Assembly: GCA_041838515.1 (NCBI GenBank)
Contig: JBGYPP010000096.1
Location: 1 to 56,334 of the forward strand
DNA length: 56,334 bases
From: JBGYPP01 sp041838515
GTDB taxonomy: Bacteria > Bacillota > Clostridia > Lachnospirales > Lachnospiraceae
Reading direction: 5' to 3'
Shown here: positions 41,606 through 50,860 of the stretch, one piece after another
How positions within the stretch are numbered: the first letter of the stretch is position 1
How the letters are laid out: every line of letters begins with the position of its first letter
Notes under the pieces: generated by a model
Seen by the model: the letters and a program-made list of their open reading frames with translations, nothing else
Told to the model about the DNA's origin: nothing
The model's database searches: none
Program-made: the position numbers and the translations under genes

Positions 41606-44600
41606 TTAACGCAGACGGAAACGCAGAAACCACAACCCCAGAGCCACGCTGGCAGATGTGCCGCCTACAGTCCCCCAAAACAGGGGCTTATTGGCATAAA
41701 AACGCACAAAGGCATTGGTGGATATGGTCATCTCCCTGGAAAAACCAAAGCTGGGAGCAAAGGTGTATTTCCCCTTATCGTCCTTGGCATCTGTGTCAGT
41801 TACATTGCCCGCCTTATCTCTAGCCACCAGACGTACAGTCTGTCCAGCGCCTTCTGCCAGCCGGAACGAGCTGGAAAAGTGAAAAGGATTGTCAAATTCC
41901 TGGTACCGTACCAGTACCTCACCATTGACATATACCTGTACCTCTTCCAAACCTATGGCATCAAAAACCTCAAAATCGACTTGCTTTTCCACGGCATTGA
42001 CTATGCTGTTTTCCATGCCGGTGATAGAGGCAATCTCCACCGGTGTAGTATCTACGTAAAAAACCGTGTCCAGATCCTGATAGTTGGAGGTTTCCGGCCT
42101 ATTGCCCGCCGCATCCTCGGAGGCCATAGCCAACTTGTACACCCCATCCTGGGCAAAGGCCTCTCTGGGTATAGTGTAGGTATATGCATTCCATCCCCTC
42201 TCCAAAGAGTCCGCCAAGGCATTTTCTTCCTCCCGCACCTGCATATCTACGCTTTCCAAGGTTTCTCCATCCCTGGTCAGCAGCAGCTGGACAGATCCCT
42301 CCACCAGCTTGTCCGGGTTGTACTCCACAATCTCTATATCCTTGTCCACAGCCTGTACATACTGGTCCTGCAGGCCTATCAGGTAGTCCCCAAAGACATA
42401 GACGGAGCCATAACGGTTGACAGAAAAAATCACCGACTCTGTATCTATATTCCCTGCCTTATCCTGAACCGTCGCCTCCAACTTGTATATGCCGTCATTC
42501 TCCTGTATCTTGGCAAAGGTTTCCAGTTCGCCCCCGCCTCCCTGGCTGTGGGTGGAAATACCCTTGGCGAATTGGCTGCTAACATCCTTTTCTATCTCGG
42601 ACATTCTGGTCCTGCTGACAGTCAAGGTATATTCCTGGAAATTCGGATCTGAAAATTGCAGCCCAGGCACTACCTCATCCTTGTAGGAGAAACCATTTTC
42701 CACACCGGAGAACACCGGCTTTTCTATGGATGTATCAATAACGAAATCCTGAGCGGCCGCACCGCCATACTGAATGTTGGATGCCCCATTGCCGGCCATA
42801 TCCTGCATCTCCATGGAGAAAGTATAATCCCCATCTGCAGCATACCGCATGGTGGCCGTATGCACATCTCCGGCGGAGGACCAGCTGATTCCGGGTATCT
42901 GACCGCCCCGCGCTGCTGCATGGACAAACTGCACCCTGTTCACATCAAAATTGTGCTCCCGTATGGTCACTGTGGCCGTGCGGGCCTCCCGGAAATACCT
43001 ATCCTGGGACACCTGGTTGTTGTCATAGGCCACCGAAACCTCTGGCAAGGTCTTGTCTATGGTAAATTCCGTCGGATTCACCGTGCCACTGGCATATGTA
43101 ACTGCACCGGCGGCCAATCCGGCCATATCTGTATAACTCACGCCCAGAGTATAATCCCCATCTGCGGCAAAAACTACAGTCGCCGTATGGGTGTTTCCAT
43201 CCCCATTGCCGCCTCCGTTGGCACTGGTCCAAGCAGAAGCCGCAGGGATGACTCCATCTGTACTGGTGATGGTCCACTTCACATCTGCCGCACGGAAATT
43301 CCTCTCTGTCACCACAATGGTAGCCGTGCGATCCTCTTTATAATACCTGTCTGAATCCGGATTGTTGTTGTTGTAACTAATAGAAATCTTTGGAGCCGTT
43401 GTATCTATGCGCAGAGAATGGCTGATGCGGCTCACCCTCTCATTTCCGGCATTGTCCACAGCCTTTACTTCCACCATTACCTGGTTGCTGTTAAATTTGG
43501 AGGCATTCACAGTGATGGAACCTTTCCAGGCCTGCATCAAACCGTCCTCTCCCAGCTGGCTTCCTCCAAAATTCCCCTCATCCACATCCAGCAGTACACC
43601 AGATTCCTCGACAGAGATATCCTGCGCATAAATCCTATACCGGATTTCCGACAATCCCGAGAACACGCCCTTGCCGGGAGTGGCCCCTTGTTGCTCATAT
43701 CCGGGGTCTACCACCTCTATGCCTACAGATACATTGCCAGTGTAAAACACATCCCCGCCAGAGGCGCGTATAGATATCTCCGGCGCATGGGCTTCATGGC
43801 CCACCGGAGGCTTTTCATCTAAAATCAACCCCCTGGAGGAGCTTATGCTCACATTGCCTGCCATATCTTCCGCCCGCAGAAACAGCACACACTTATCATT
43901 GGGTTCTAAGTGCAGTCCGGTATCTTGGGGGAAGGGCTTCCAATCCCCTGTCTGTTCATTGTACTGAGTCAGGGAACGCACCTTTTGGTATTCCAGCTTT
44001 GCCATTCCGCTGACAGAGTACTCCGCCTTTGCCTCCACCAGTATGGCTTTAGGATAAAATCTGTCAAATACGGCCACTCCGGCAGTGGGGGTCAAAATGG
44101 ACTGTCCCGCAACAGACAGATCCAAGCCGGTAGGATCCGTGATATCCACCAGGATCTCCTCCTCATAGATCTGCTCGCAGATATTGTCCGCCTCATCCTC
44201 TGTCCACACCCGAAGCCCATGCCGACCCTCTGCCAGTATCTGGGGAGGATTTGTTCCGTCGAAGGCAACAGGATCCACAGCCTCCCTCTTCTGTCCCTTA
44301 TCCTTGTTCCACAGCTGATAATAGGTTGTGATCTTCGCCTGCCTCTCACCTTGCACCGGCCGTTCCAGTCCTATCTCCGGATATGCGCCCACATACCACC
44401 CATTCTTGCCATTGGGCGACTGCATCTCCACTGTAGCATTGGCTGGCGGCGTTTTTTGTACCTTGATCTCTACATAGTCGCTGATTTCACTGGTTTCGCC
44501 CGCATAACTAATAGCCTTAAACCGTATTTTTTTGTTGTAATCTTTCGTTATGTGCAGCCTGTCTCCATGCAAACCTGTCCGGGACACAGCATCTTCGGGC

Positions 44601-47014
44601 GTTACGCTGTCATAAGCCTTGACCTCCAAGGCGCCGCTGCTCTCCGGCAGTATCTTCCACTGCCCTTCCCTATCCCCATCCAGTTCCTGGTACTCATAGT
44701 GGTGTACGCCAGACACGGACTCTCCGCCGGAAAGGCGTATATCTACACTCTCCTTGGTCCACTGGCCGGGCATATAGGCCTCTCCGCCCTCCAGCAACAA
44801 CTGCCACTGAGGCGCATTCTCCCCGCCCACCTGTTCCCATATCAGCGTATTTCCTTCCCCATCCCCTATTTTGACATCCGAAGCATTGCCTACGGAGTCC
44901 AGGGCGCGAAGATAGACAGAACCATCAAAATTTTTGGCTCCAGGTACCTCCACCTGGAATTTGAAGGTGCCGGAGGACAAGGGCGCATCCAGCTCTTTGC
45001 GGATCCAGGGTATCTCATCTGCATTCTCGTCCTTATTGACTACCTTGTACTCCAGAGCTTTTACGCCACTCAGCGAATCACGAAACGAAGCCTCTATATG
45101 TAGGATGTCATGGAAGAGCAAACCCTTTATCGCATTGCGAGTCCACGCGAAAAGAAATCCTTTCTCCCTCTCCTGTACATACTTCAGGCTATCCACCATC
45201 GGTTTGGATTTGTCTATCTTAAAGTTAATGGAGGACACTGCGCTCTCCCTGCCCACCGCATCCCTTGCCTTGATTGCCAGATTGGTCACGCCCTCTTTCT
45301 CAACCGTATAGACATAGAAACCGGCGGACGAGGCATCTACAGTGGCGCTATGCTCCTCCCCTGCCGAATTGCTTACCAGGACGACAGCCACGCCGGAACC
45401 CTCTGTCACCCCATCATTCTGCTTATCGCTTGCGGCAATGCGTACCTGGACATTGCCCGCTGTCCACCTGGCCTCCCCGCTTGCCTCATCTAAGAAATCA
45501 TGAACAGGCCGTATGGAGGGTGCAGCCTCATCAATTTTTGCCACGTTCGCAGGACCGGAAGTAGACACATTGCCGGCCTCGTCCATTGCGTGAATCCAAT
45601 AATTTCCATTCTGGCTCACGGAAAATGCGTATTTCTCCCGCCCGGAAACCACCGGTATTGCCGTTGCTTGGGCCAGATCCAATATGTCGGAGCTGCTGTA
45701 ATACAGTCCGGACAGAGCCTTATCGTCCCTCACCTGAATTTCCACAGTATTGCTGCTCTGATCCCAGGTTGGCTGGGTGTTGACAGACCCAATCTGGGGC
45801 GGATTCAAATCAATTTGGGGATCCGTCAGACTGATCTGCGTTTTATTGCCAGCCTTGTCTATGGCATAGATATAGTACGGAGAATTAGAGTCCACAGTGA
45901 GTGTGTACGAGGCCACCAAAGGCAGATTATTTTCTTCCTGATCCTGGGTGCGGCTCCAACCCACACGTTCCACTGCGCTGCCCAGATCGGACACAGCAAA
46001 GGTATACCTTGCGGATTGTTGGTAACCCGTTTCCTGACGGACAGGTGTCGATATCTTGGGAGCCTGGGTGTCTATATTGGCCACGGAAATTTCTTGCTTG
46101 CTAATCCAGCGGGCGCTGTCCCGGGCGACAAGGTAAAATGTTCCATTCTCCGTGATATCCATAGGACTGGAAGCCAGCCTGGCCTTATCAGCCGATATCA
46201 ATGCATCCAGGGCAGCGGAGTCCGCCACATCCTCTGTGGCAAGATATACCTCCACTGCAGCGCCAGGCAGCCAGGCAGCAGACTGACTATTGTCCGACAC
46301 AGTATAGGTCAGGGTCTTCTTCTGTGCGTAACTGCCGCCAGAGGTATCCGGCAACAGCTCTACATCCGCCAGGGCAGGAGGCTCTACATCCACCATATCC
46401 GCCTGAAAAGTGTAATCCTTGTCTACAGCCGTCACCGTATACAATCCCGTGCCATCCGGAGAGATCCCGGCTCCATTGGCGCTTACCCTAGTTTCAAATC
46501 CTGAGGGAATGGACATATCTATGGGCCAATTGTAGCGGAAGGCCACATCAGCTCCTCGGGCTACAGTCGAAGCTCCGTGCCCAGGTGCTTCCACTACAAA
46601 TTCTCCTCCCACAGGTACAGTCTGCCACTGTAGCATATACTGGTTTCTGGACAAATAGATGGGACCCACATCCAAACCATCTGCCGGAATCGTTACAGGC
46701 TGGGTGTGGCTACCATAATTTTCCTTGCTTATGGACAGAGATCCCGTCCCTGCCACCACCTCTACTTCCATACTTCCGTCCGGATTTGTCTCGCCGTTAT
46801 AACTCGAGCCGGCGTCCATATCTACAGAAATATTGGCAGTATCCACGCCCTCACCCGTATCCTGATCAACCACCTGGCCCTCCAGCATCACCATGCCGCT
46901 GGCGGATACCTTGATCATCTGGCTGCCCACCACATCCGCCATCAACAACCCGGCCAGAGCAAATGCCAGGTACTTTTTTACCCTAGCTCTCCATCCCATC
47001 TTTCTCGCCTCCAT
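41606..47014 (-). CDS. Giant Ig-like repeat surface protein, candidate Tad-associated adhesin
   Basis: An 1802-residue secreted, membrane-anchored protein. It starts with a basic region and signal-like helix (about residues 10-30, KKYLAFALAGLLMADVVG). A carboxypeptidase-regulatory-like domain follows (about 43-130, MLEGQVVDQDTGEGVDTANI). Then come about a dozen Ig-like modules, most ending in D-x-A-G-N motifs (IDKAGN, MDEAGN, LDSVGN, EDMAGN, VDNAGN, QDMAGN, ARDKAGN). The C terminus has one membrane helix (about 1776-1797) and a short basic tail, RFRLR; no LPXTG motif. Start 47014 sits right after the previous stop; ATG 46999, after GGAGG, is an alternative. Function unknown; adhesin inferred. 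Confidence 0.85.
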   Translation of the reverse strand: MEARKMGWRARVKKYLAFALAGLLMADVVGSQMIKVSASGMVMLEGQVVDQDTGEGVDTANISVDMDAGSSYNGETNPDGSMEVEVVAGTGSLSISKENYGSHTQPVTIPADGLDVGPIYLSRNQYMLQWQTVPVGGEFVVEAPGHGASTVARGADVAFRYNWPIDMSIPSGFETRVSANGAGISPDGTGLYTVTAVDKDYTFQADMVDVEPPALADVELLPDTSGGSYAQKKTLTYTVSDNSQSAAWLPGAAVEVYLATEDVADSAALDALISADKARLASSPMDITENGTFYLVARDSARWISKQEISVANIDTQAPKISTPVRQETGYQQSARYTFAVSDLGSAVERVGWSRTQDQEENNLPLVASYTLTVDSNSPYYIYAIDKAGNKTQISLTDPQIDLNPPQIGSVNTQPTWDQSSNTVEIQVRDDKALSGLYYSSSDILDLAQATAIPVVSGREKYAFSVSQNGNYWIHAMDEAGNVSTSGPANVAKIDEAAPSIRPVHDFLDEASGEARWTAGNVQVRIAASDKQNDGVTEGSGVAVVLVSNSAGEEHSATVDASSAGFYVYTVEKEGVTNLAIKARDAVGRESAVSSINFKIDKSKPMVDSLKYVQEREKGFLFAWTRNAIKGLLFHDILHIEASFRDSLSGVKALEYKVVNKDENADEIPWIRKELDAPLSSGTFKFQVEVPGAKNFDGSVYLRALDSVGNASDVKIGDGEGNTLIWEQVGGENAPQWQLLLEGGEAYMPGQWTKESVDIRLSGGESVSGVHHYEYQELDGDREGQWKILPESSGALEVKAYDSVTPEDAVSRTGLHGDRLHITKDYNKKIRFKAISYAGETSEISDYVEIKVQKTPPANATVEMQSPNGKNGWYVGAYPEIGLERPVQGERQAKITTYYQLWNKDKGQKREAVDPVAFDGTNPPQILAEGRHGLRVWTEDEADNICEQIYEEEILVDITDPTGLDLSVAGQSILTPTAGVAVFDRFYPKAILVEAKAEYSVSGMAKLEYQKVRSLTQYNEQTGDWKPFPQDTGLHLEPNDKCVLFLRAEDMAGNVSISSSRGLILDEKPPVGHEAHAPEISIRASGGDVFYTGNVSVGIEVVDPGYEQQGATPGKGVFSGLSEIRYRIYAQDISVEESGVLLDVDEGNFGGSQLGEDGLMQAWKGSITVNASKFNSNQVMVEVKAVDNAGNERVSRISHSLRIDTTAPKISISYNNNNPDSDRYYKEDRTATIVVTERNFRAADVKWTITSTDGVIPAASAWTSANGGGNGDGNTHTATVVFAADGDYTLGVSYTDMAGLAAGAVTYASGTVNPTEFTIDKTLPEVSVAYDNNQVSQDRYFREARTATVTIREHNFDVNRVQFVHAAARGGQIPGISWSSAGDVHTATMRYAADGDYTFSMEMQDMAGNGASNIQYGGAAAQDFVIDTSIEKPVFSGVENGFSYKDEVVPGLQFSDPNFQEYTLTVSRTRMSEIEKDVSSQFAKGISTHSQGGGGELETFAKIQENDGIYKLEATVQDKAGNIDTESVIFSVNRYGSVYVFGDYLIGLQDQYVQAVDKDIEIVEYNPDKLVEGSVQLLLTRDGETLESVDMQVREEENALADSLERGWNAYTYTIPREAFAQDGVYKLAMASEDAAGNRPETSNYQDLDTVFYVDTTPVEIASITGMENSIVNAVEKQVDFEVFDAIGLEEVQVYVNGEVLVRYQEFDNPFHFSSSFRLAEGAGQTVRLVARDKAGNVTDTDAKDDKGKYTFAPSFGFSREMTISTNAFVRFYANKPLFWGTVGGTSASVALGLWFLRFRLR

Positions 47015-47389
47015 CTACACATTCTCCTCCGTAGCCACAAAACACATATGTTGAAAAACCCTTATTCCCCTTTGAGCCAACTCCGCTTCTGTCAAAAGGC
47101 TGGTACCCTCATCCTGCCACAGCAGAACCGTTGCCCCAGCTCCCCCATCCAGCTCTATGCTCTCCGTTATCGCCTCTCTGGGCAGGGGGGATATGGCGCC
47201 GTAGAAGCGTTTCCTCCCCTGTCTTTCATTCTCCCTGCGCAGCTTGTCAATCTGCTTTCTGGTGGTCTTACCGCTCAAATCGTCCAAAACGGCGGGTATA
47301 CGCAGGATAAACCACAGCACGGCAGCCACTGCCAAAAAAGCCAAACCGATCAGCAGGGAAATCTGAGATACCATCTGATATATATTCAT
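47015..47389 (-). CDS. Small single-pass membrane protein of unknown function
   Basis: A 124-residue protein I do not recognise. It has one membrane helix (about residues 10-32, LLIGLAFLAVAAVLWFIL), then a basic stretch (GKTTRKQIDKLRRENERQGRKR) and a soluble C-terminal part that includes LDGGAGATVLLWQDEGTSLL and ends VATEENV. I start at ATG 47389, four bases after the kinase stop, preceded by GGGGAATAGG. It lies between the Ser/Thr kinase and the giant Ig-like protein and ends exactly where that gene starts, so it is likely co-translated. Threonines in the basic region could be kinase targets; this is a guess. Confidence 0.75.
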   Translation of the reverse strand: MNIYQMVSQISLLIGLAFLAVAAVLWFILRIPAVLDDLSGKTTRKQIDKLRRENERQGRKRFYGAISPLPREAITESIELDGGAGATVLLWQDEGTSLLTEAELAQRGIRVFQHMCFVATEENV

Positions 47390-47393
47390 CCTA

Positions 47394-49091
47394 TTATTCC
47401 CCGCTTCTCTGCTCTGTATTGCTATATGTCCTGCGCAGATTGTCCATATACATTTCCACTCCCTCCAGCACATCTTCCTGCAGGTCTAGGGATATCTGCT
47501 GGGTGACGGACAGGGCCTCGGCATCTTTGGACAACTGGGCATAGACGGACTCCACCTTTGCCTGCTCCACCTGACAGGCCGCCAAGCCCTTTCTGTGCGC
47601 ATTGAGAAGATTGGCTATCTCCTTGTACATAGACAGGCGTATATAAGCCGCATCCTCTTTTTTGTATTCCTCCAAGTTGTCCATACATACTTCCAATGCG
47701 GCCAGCAACACATCATAGGTCTCCTTGGTGGGTTCCTTGACACTGGTGGTGTCTATGACATAACCCTTATAAAACTCCCCCAGCAGCTTATAGCTCTCCG
47801 CTATGGGATACGCCTCCAGCGCCTGCTCTCCCTGATCCACCAAGAGGGAAAAGTATGTATGGGATTTGAGTAAACGGCTGCGGAAGCTGTTATCCCCTCC
47901 TGAATACAGGTAAAAATACAGAAGTCCAGTTTCATAGAGCAGCTTCTGGTTCTCCGGCTGGGAGAAATCCATTTCTTCCTTGTAAGAGTTGAATTTTTGG
48001 ACAAACTCTTGGCTCTGGACATCACCAAATTTTTCATTTTCCTTATAAGCCTCTATCAACCGCAGATACGCCCTGGGATCAGTGCCGTCCAGGTCTATGG
48101 CTTCCAGATAGGAGGAAATACGGGCCTCATAGGGTGTGGCTGCAGATATGCCTATCTTATTCTCATAATCCTTTTCCTGGGCCGCCGCTCCCAGGCCATA
48201 ACCCAAGCCGCTTACACCCAGGCTGAGCAGACCCGCTGTCAGACAGGCGGCGAATACATGGACCTTTGCCCTCTGCCTGCGCCTATAGCTCTCATCCTCC
48301 TGCTCATAATGCTCCAGGCCATAGAGCAATTCTCCGCAGTTCTGGTATCTCTGCTCCGGATCCAGCGCCGTGGCCTTGTCTATCACCCTCTCCAAACCGC
48401 TGGAGAGCTGGGGATTCCAATGCCTGATGGGCAGGTACATATAATCCGGGGAGCGGGGGTCTGCTCCCGTCAACAAATGGTGCATGGTCATGCCCAGCGC
48501 ATATATGTCTGACCGTGCATCTGTTTGCCTTTTTCCATGCTGCTCCGGCGGCGCATATCCCTTGGTACCCAATATGGTGGTATCCGCCAGATTGGCCTCC
48601 TTGTACTCGCGGGCTATGCCAAAGTCTATCAGCTTGATATTGCCCTCGGGCTTCACCATAATATTGGCCGGTTTCATATCCCGGTAGATGATGGGCGGCT
48701 TTTGCCTGTGCAGGTACCATAACGCATCACAGAGCTGCTTTGCCCAATCCAGGACCATTTCTTGGGGCTGGGGACCCATTTCGTACAGCACTCTGTCCAG
48801 GGATTCCCCCTCTATGTAATCCATGACTACAAAGATGGTCTGATCCGTTTCAATGATATCCACTATTCGGGGCAAGGCCGGATGGTCCAGCTTCTTCATC
48901 AAGCCCGCCTCCGCTAAGAGGCTGCTGACCACCACCTGGTCTTTCTCATCGCTGCCGCTGCGGCGTATCTCCTTTATAGCCCACTGCTTGTTCAGTCTCA
49001 GATCCATGGCCAGAAATACAGTGGACATGCCTCCCTTGCCTATTTGCTTGAGTATTTCGTATTTTCCGTCAATAATTTTGCCCATGCTCAT
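47394..49091 (-). CDS. Membrane Ser/Thr protein kinase (Hanks type)
   Basis: A 565-residue kinase. The catalytic domain (about residues 11-262) has the Gly loop IGKGGMSTVF (17-26), Lys40 in AIKEI, the catalytic YRDMKPANIM (Asp138), DFG at 156-158 and the activation segment TTILGTKGYAPPEQ, all intact. A membrane helix follows at about 278-300 and then an extracytoplasmic helical region of about 250 residues with TPR-like features rather than PASTA repeats. It overlaps the phosphatase gene by four bases (ATGA). GGGAGG precedes the ATG. With the phosphatase and the FHA protein it forms a phosphothreonine circuit in the Tad operon. Confidence 0.93.
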   Translation of the reverse strand: MSMGKIIDGKYEILKQIGKGGMSTVFLAMDLRLNKQWAIKEIRRSGSDEKDQVVVSSLLAEAGLMKKLDHPALPRIVDIIETDQTIFVVMDYIEGESLDRVLYEMGPQPQEMVLDWAKQLCDALWYLHRQKPPIIYRDMKPANIMVKPEGNIKLIDFGIAREYKEANLADTTILGTKGYAPPEQHGKRQTDARSDIYALGMTMHHLLTGADPRSPDYMYLPIRHWNPQLSSGLERVIDKATALDPEQRYQNCGELLYGLEHYEQEDESYRRRQRAKVHVFAACLTAGLLSLGVSGLGYGLGAAAQEKDYENKIGISAATPYEARISSYLEAIDLDGTDPRAYLRLIEAYKENEKFGDVQSQEFVQKFNSYKEEMDFSQPENQKLLYETGLLYFYLYSGGDNSFRSRLLKSHTYFSLLVDQGEQALEAYPIAESYKLLGEFYKGYVIDTTSVKEPTKETYDVLLAALEVCMDNLEEYKKEDAAYIRLSMYKEIANLLNAHRKGLAACQVEQAKVESVYAQLSKDAEALSVTQQISLDLQEDVLEGVEMYMDNLRRTYSNTEQRSGE

Positions 49092-49882
49092 GCCGCACCT
49101 CCCCCTGGACCGATGTCCAGCGACCGCAGAACAATGACGGAAATGTTATCCCTCTCGCCCCTTTGCTTGACCCTCTCCACCGTTTCCCGGCAAATGCTGC
49201 CCATATCCGGCCATGCCTCCAGGGATGAGGGGCAGAAATTCCTCCATATTTCCTCTAGGGTCTGCTCATGCCGGAAACCATCGGAACAGAGCAGCAGGCT
49301 CTCCCCACCTTGCAGGCAACCATATTCCAGCTGCCAATCCATCTTTTCCACCGCTCCCACACATTGTATGAGCACATTTCTTCGGCTATCTGTTGCTGCA
49401 TCCTCTGGGCTTAGCCTGCCCTGCTCCACCTCCCGGGCCACCAAGGTATGATCCCTGGTGAGCTGCCTTATGTTTTTGTCCAATATGTATATTCTGGAGT
49501 CCCCTATGTGTAGAAAGAAATACTCCCTATTCCGCAGAAAGATGCCGCTAAAGGTGCTGCCCATCTGACAGCCGTGGCCGGAGGCATAGGCCAGTGTCCT
49601 GCTATTTACGGACTCCAGGCGATCCACCCAGCCGGATGCCAGTACCTCCAGGCTTTGCCCATCCACCAGATCAGGCAAGGTATATTGGAACCAGGCCTCC
49701 ATCTCCCGCACCAGGACGGAGCTGACCAGTTCTCCTTTGGACAGGCCACCCATGCCATCACAGACTAAGGCCAGGCATAGCGCGCTCCCCCCCGGACTCT
49801 CCCCAGTGATCAGCAAAACACTGTCCTGGTTGACCTCCTTTATATTTCCCACATCCGACCACGCATAGCCCTCGTAACGCAT
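49088..49882 (-). CDS. PP2C-family protein phosphatase
   Basis: A 264-residue metal-dependent Ser/Thr phosphatase, first gene of the Tad operon. It has DVGNIKEVNQDSVLL (metal Asp region), LVCDGMGGLSKGE (about residues 41-53), MGSTFSGIF, LHIGDSRIYIL, LTRDHTLV, LLLCSDGF and ERDNISVIVL, the full set of PP2C motifs. I start at ATG 49882 with GAGGG seven bases upstream; the longer reading from 49915 would need TTG or GTG without a ribosome binding site. Its stop overlaps the kinase start by four bases. It should reverse the kinase's phosphorylation. Confidence 0.93.
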   Translation of the reverse strand: MRYEGYAWSDVGNIKEVNQDSVLLITGESPGGSALCLALVCDGMGGLSKGELVSSVLVREMEAWFQYTLPDLVDGQSLEVLASGWVDRLESVNSRTLAYASGHGCQMGSTFSGIFLRNREYFFLHIGDSRIYILDKNIRQLTRDHTLVAREVEQGRLSPEDAATDSRRNVLIQCVGAVEKMDWQLEYGCLQGGESLLLCSDGFRHEQTLEEIWRNFCPSSLEAWPDMGSICRETVERVKQRGERDNISVIVLRSLDIGPGGGAA

Positions 49883-49951
49883 ATCCACGCCCTCATGCCA
49901 GGATTTCACACCCAAGATAAACCTGCCCTGTCTTAAAATATCTTAAATTCT

Positions 49952-49980
49952 ATTCTATTTCATTTTTATCAAAAAGTCTA
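49952..49980 (-). promoter_or_regulatory. Candidate promoter of the Tad operon
   Basis: On the minus strand TAGACT (49975-49980) and TAGAAT (49952-49957) are 17 bases apart, about 70 bases before the phosphatase gene. A 30-base A+T palindrome lies 12 bases upstream of the -35 box. Confidence 0.5.
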
Positions 49981-49992
49981 TTATTTTTCGTA

Positions 49993-50022
49993 AATTATTA
50001 TATTTTTAAAAATATAATAATT
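49993..50022. repeat. Perfect 30-base A/T palindrome upstream of the Tad operon
   Basis: The arms AATTATTATATTTTT and AAAAATATAATAATT are perfectly complementary with no spacer. It consists only of A and T and lies just upstream of the candidate Tad promoter. It could be an operator, an UP-like element or simply a cruciform-prone A+T tract. A run of 14 T follows at 50048-50061. Confidence 0.7.
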
Positions 50023-50116
50023 ATTTATAAATTTTGTATATTTTTCGTTTTTTTTTTTTTTATTTTCAGACTTATATTTGTCTATACCAATATGCTTTCT
50101 CTCCATTTTTTTCTAC

Positions 50117-50148
50117 AAAAAAAAGACGGCCAATCACGACCGTCTTTT
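50117..50148 (-). terminator. Terminator of rplQ
   Basis: AAAAGACGG (50121-50129) and CCGTCTTTT (50140-50148) form a nine-base stem with a ten-base loop. On the minus strand a T run follows. It ends the alpha operon 17 bases after rplQ. Confidence 0.85.
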
Positions 50149-50164
50149 CTGCTCTTTATCTAGC

Positions 50165-50710
50165 TTATACCAGCTCCAGCAGCACCATCATGGCTGCATC
50201 GCCTTTCCGCAGGCCTATGCGGGTCATACGGGTGAAACCGCCGTTGCGGCCCTTATACTTAGGGGCGATCTCGTCCAACAGCTTGTTGCCCATATTGATC
50301 ACCTTGGTATTGCGCTTGCGGCCGGCCTTTTCCTGGGGCACGTCCACTACGGGATAGAGTACGCTCATAATGCGGCTCCTGGCGTGCAGCCTGGATGGCC
50401 TGTCTTTCTTGATCTCTTTCTCCACGGTTTCGTACTTGGTCAGCCTCTTGCCATCCACCACTTCCTTGACACGGCGGCCGTCCTTGTCCTTTACTGGCAC
50501 CTTGCCCTGTACCTTTACCATATCGAAATTGTCACATTCCTTTACACCCCAAGCGATAACGCTCTCAGCCAGCTTGCGCACTTCCTTGGCCCTGGCCTCG
50601 GTGGTCTTAATCTTTCCGTAATACAGCAGGGCCGTCACTTGGTTGCGCAGCAACGCCTTCCTCTGGTCTGTGGTCCTGCCCAGCTTCCTGTGCATACTAT
50701 ACTTTGCCAT
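50165..50710 (-). CDS. rplQ: Ribosomal protein L17 with internal insertion
   Basis: A 50S protein near the exit tunnel. The 181-residue protein begins MAKYSMHRKLGRTTDQRKALLRNQ and ends with GFTRMTRIGLRKGDAAMMVLLELV, both typical L17. Most L17 proteins are about 115-130 residues; here roughly 55-60 extra residues are inserted in the middle (GKVPVKDKDGRRVKEVVDGKRLTK and following). Similar long L17 proteins occur in Lachnospiraceae. I start at ATG 50710 after AAAGGAGGAAG. It is last of the alpha operon, 176 bases after rpoA. Confidence 0.96.
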   Translation of the reverse strand: MAKYSMHRKLGRTTDQRKALLRNQVTALLYYGKIKTTEARAKEVRKLAESVIAWGVKECDNFDMVKVQGKVPVKDKDGRRVKEVVDGKRLTKYETVEKEIKKDRPSRLHARSRIMSVLYPVVDVPQEKAGRKRNTKVINMGNKLLDEIAPKYKGRNGGFTRMTRIGLRKGDAAMMVLLELV

Positions 50711-50860
50711 TTCTTCCTCCTTTAATGCCGTCACCGGCTACTGCGGTATTTGACAGCGGCGCGCTTGCCGGGGCCCTTTGGACTTATCCGGCAGGGCGTG
50801 TGCCCGCTGCAGGCTGACGGGATGAATGCCTGCGGTCTGATATCTCCCGCCTATACTAGA

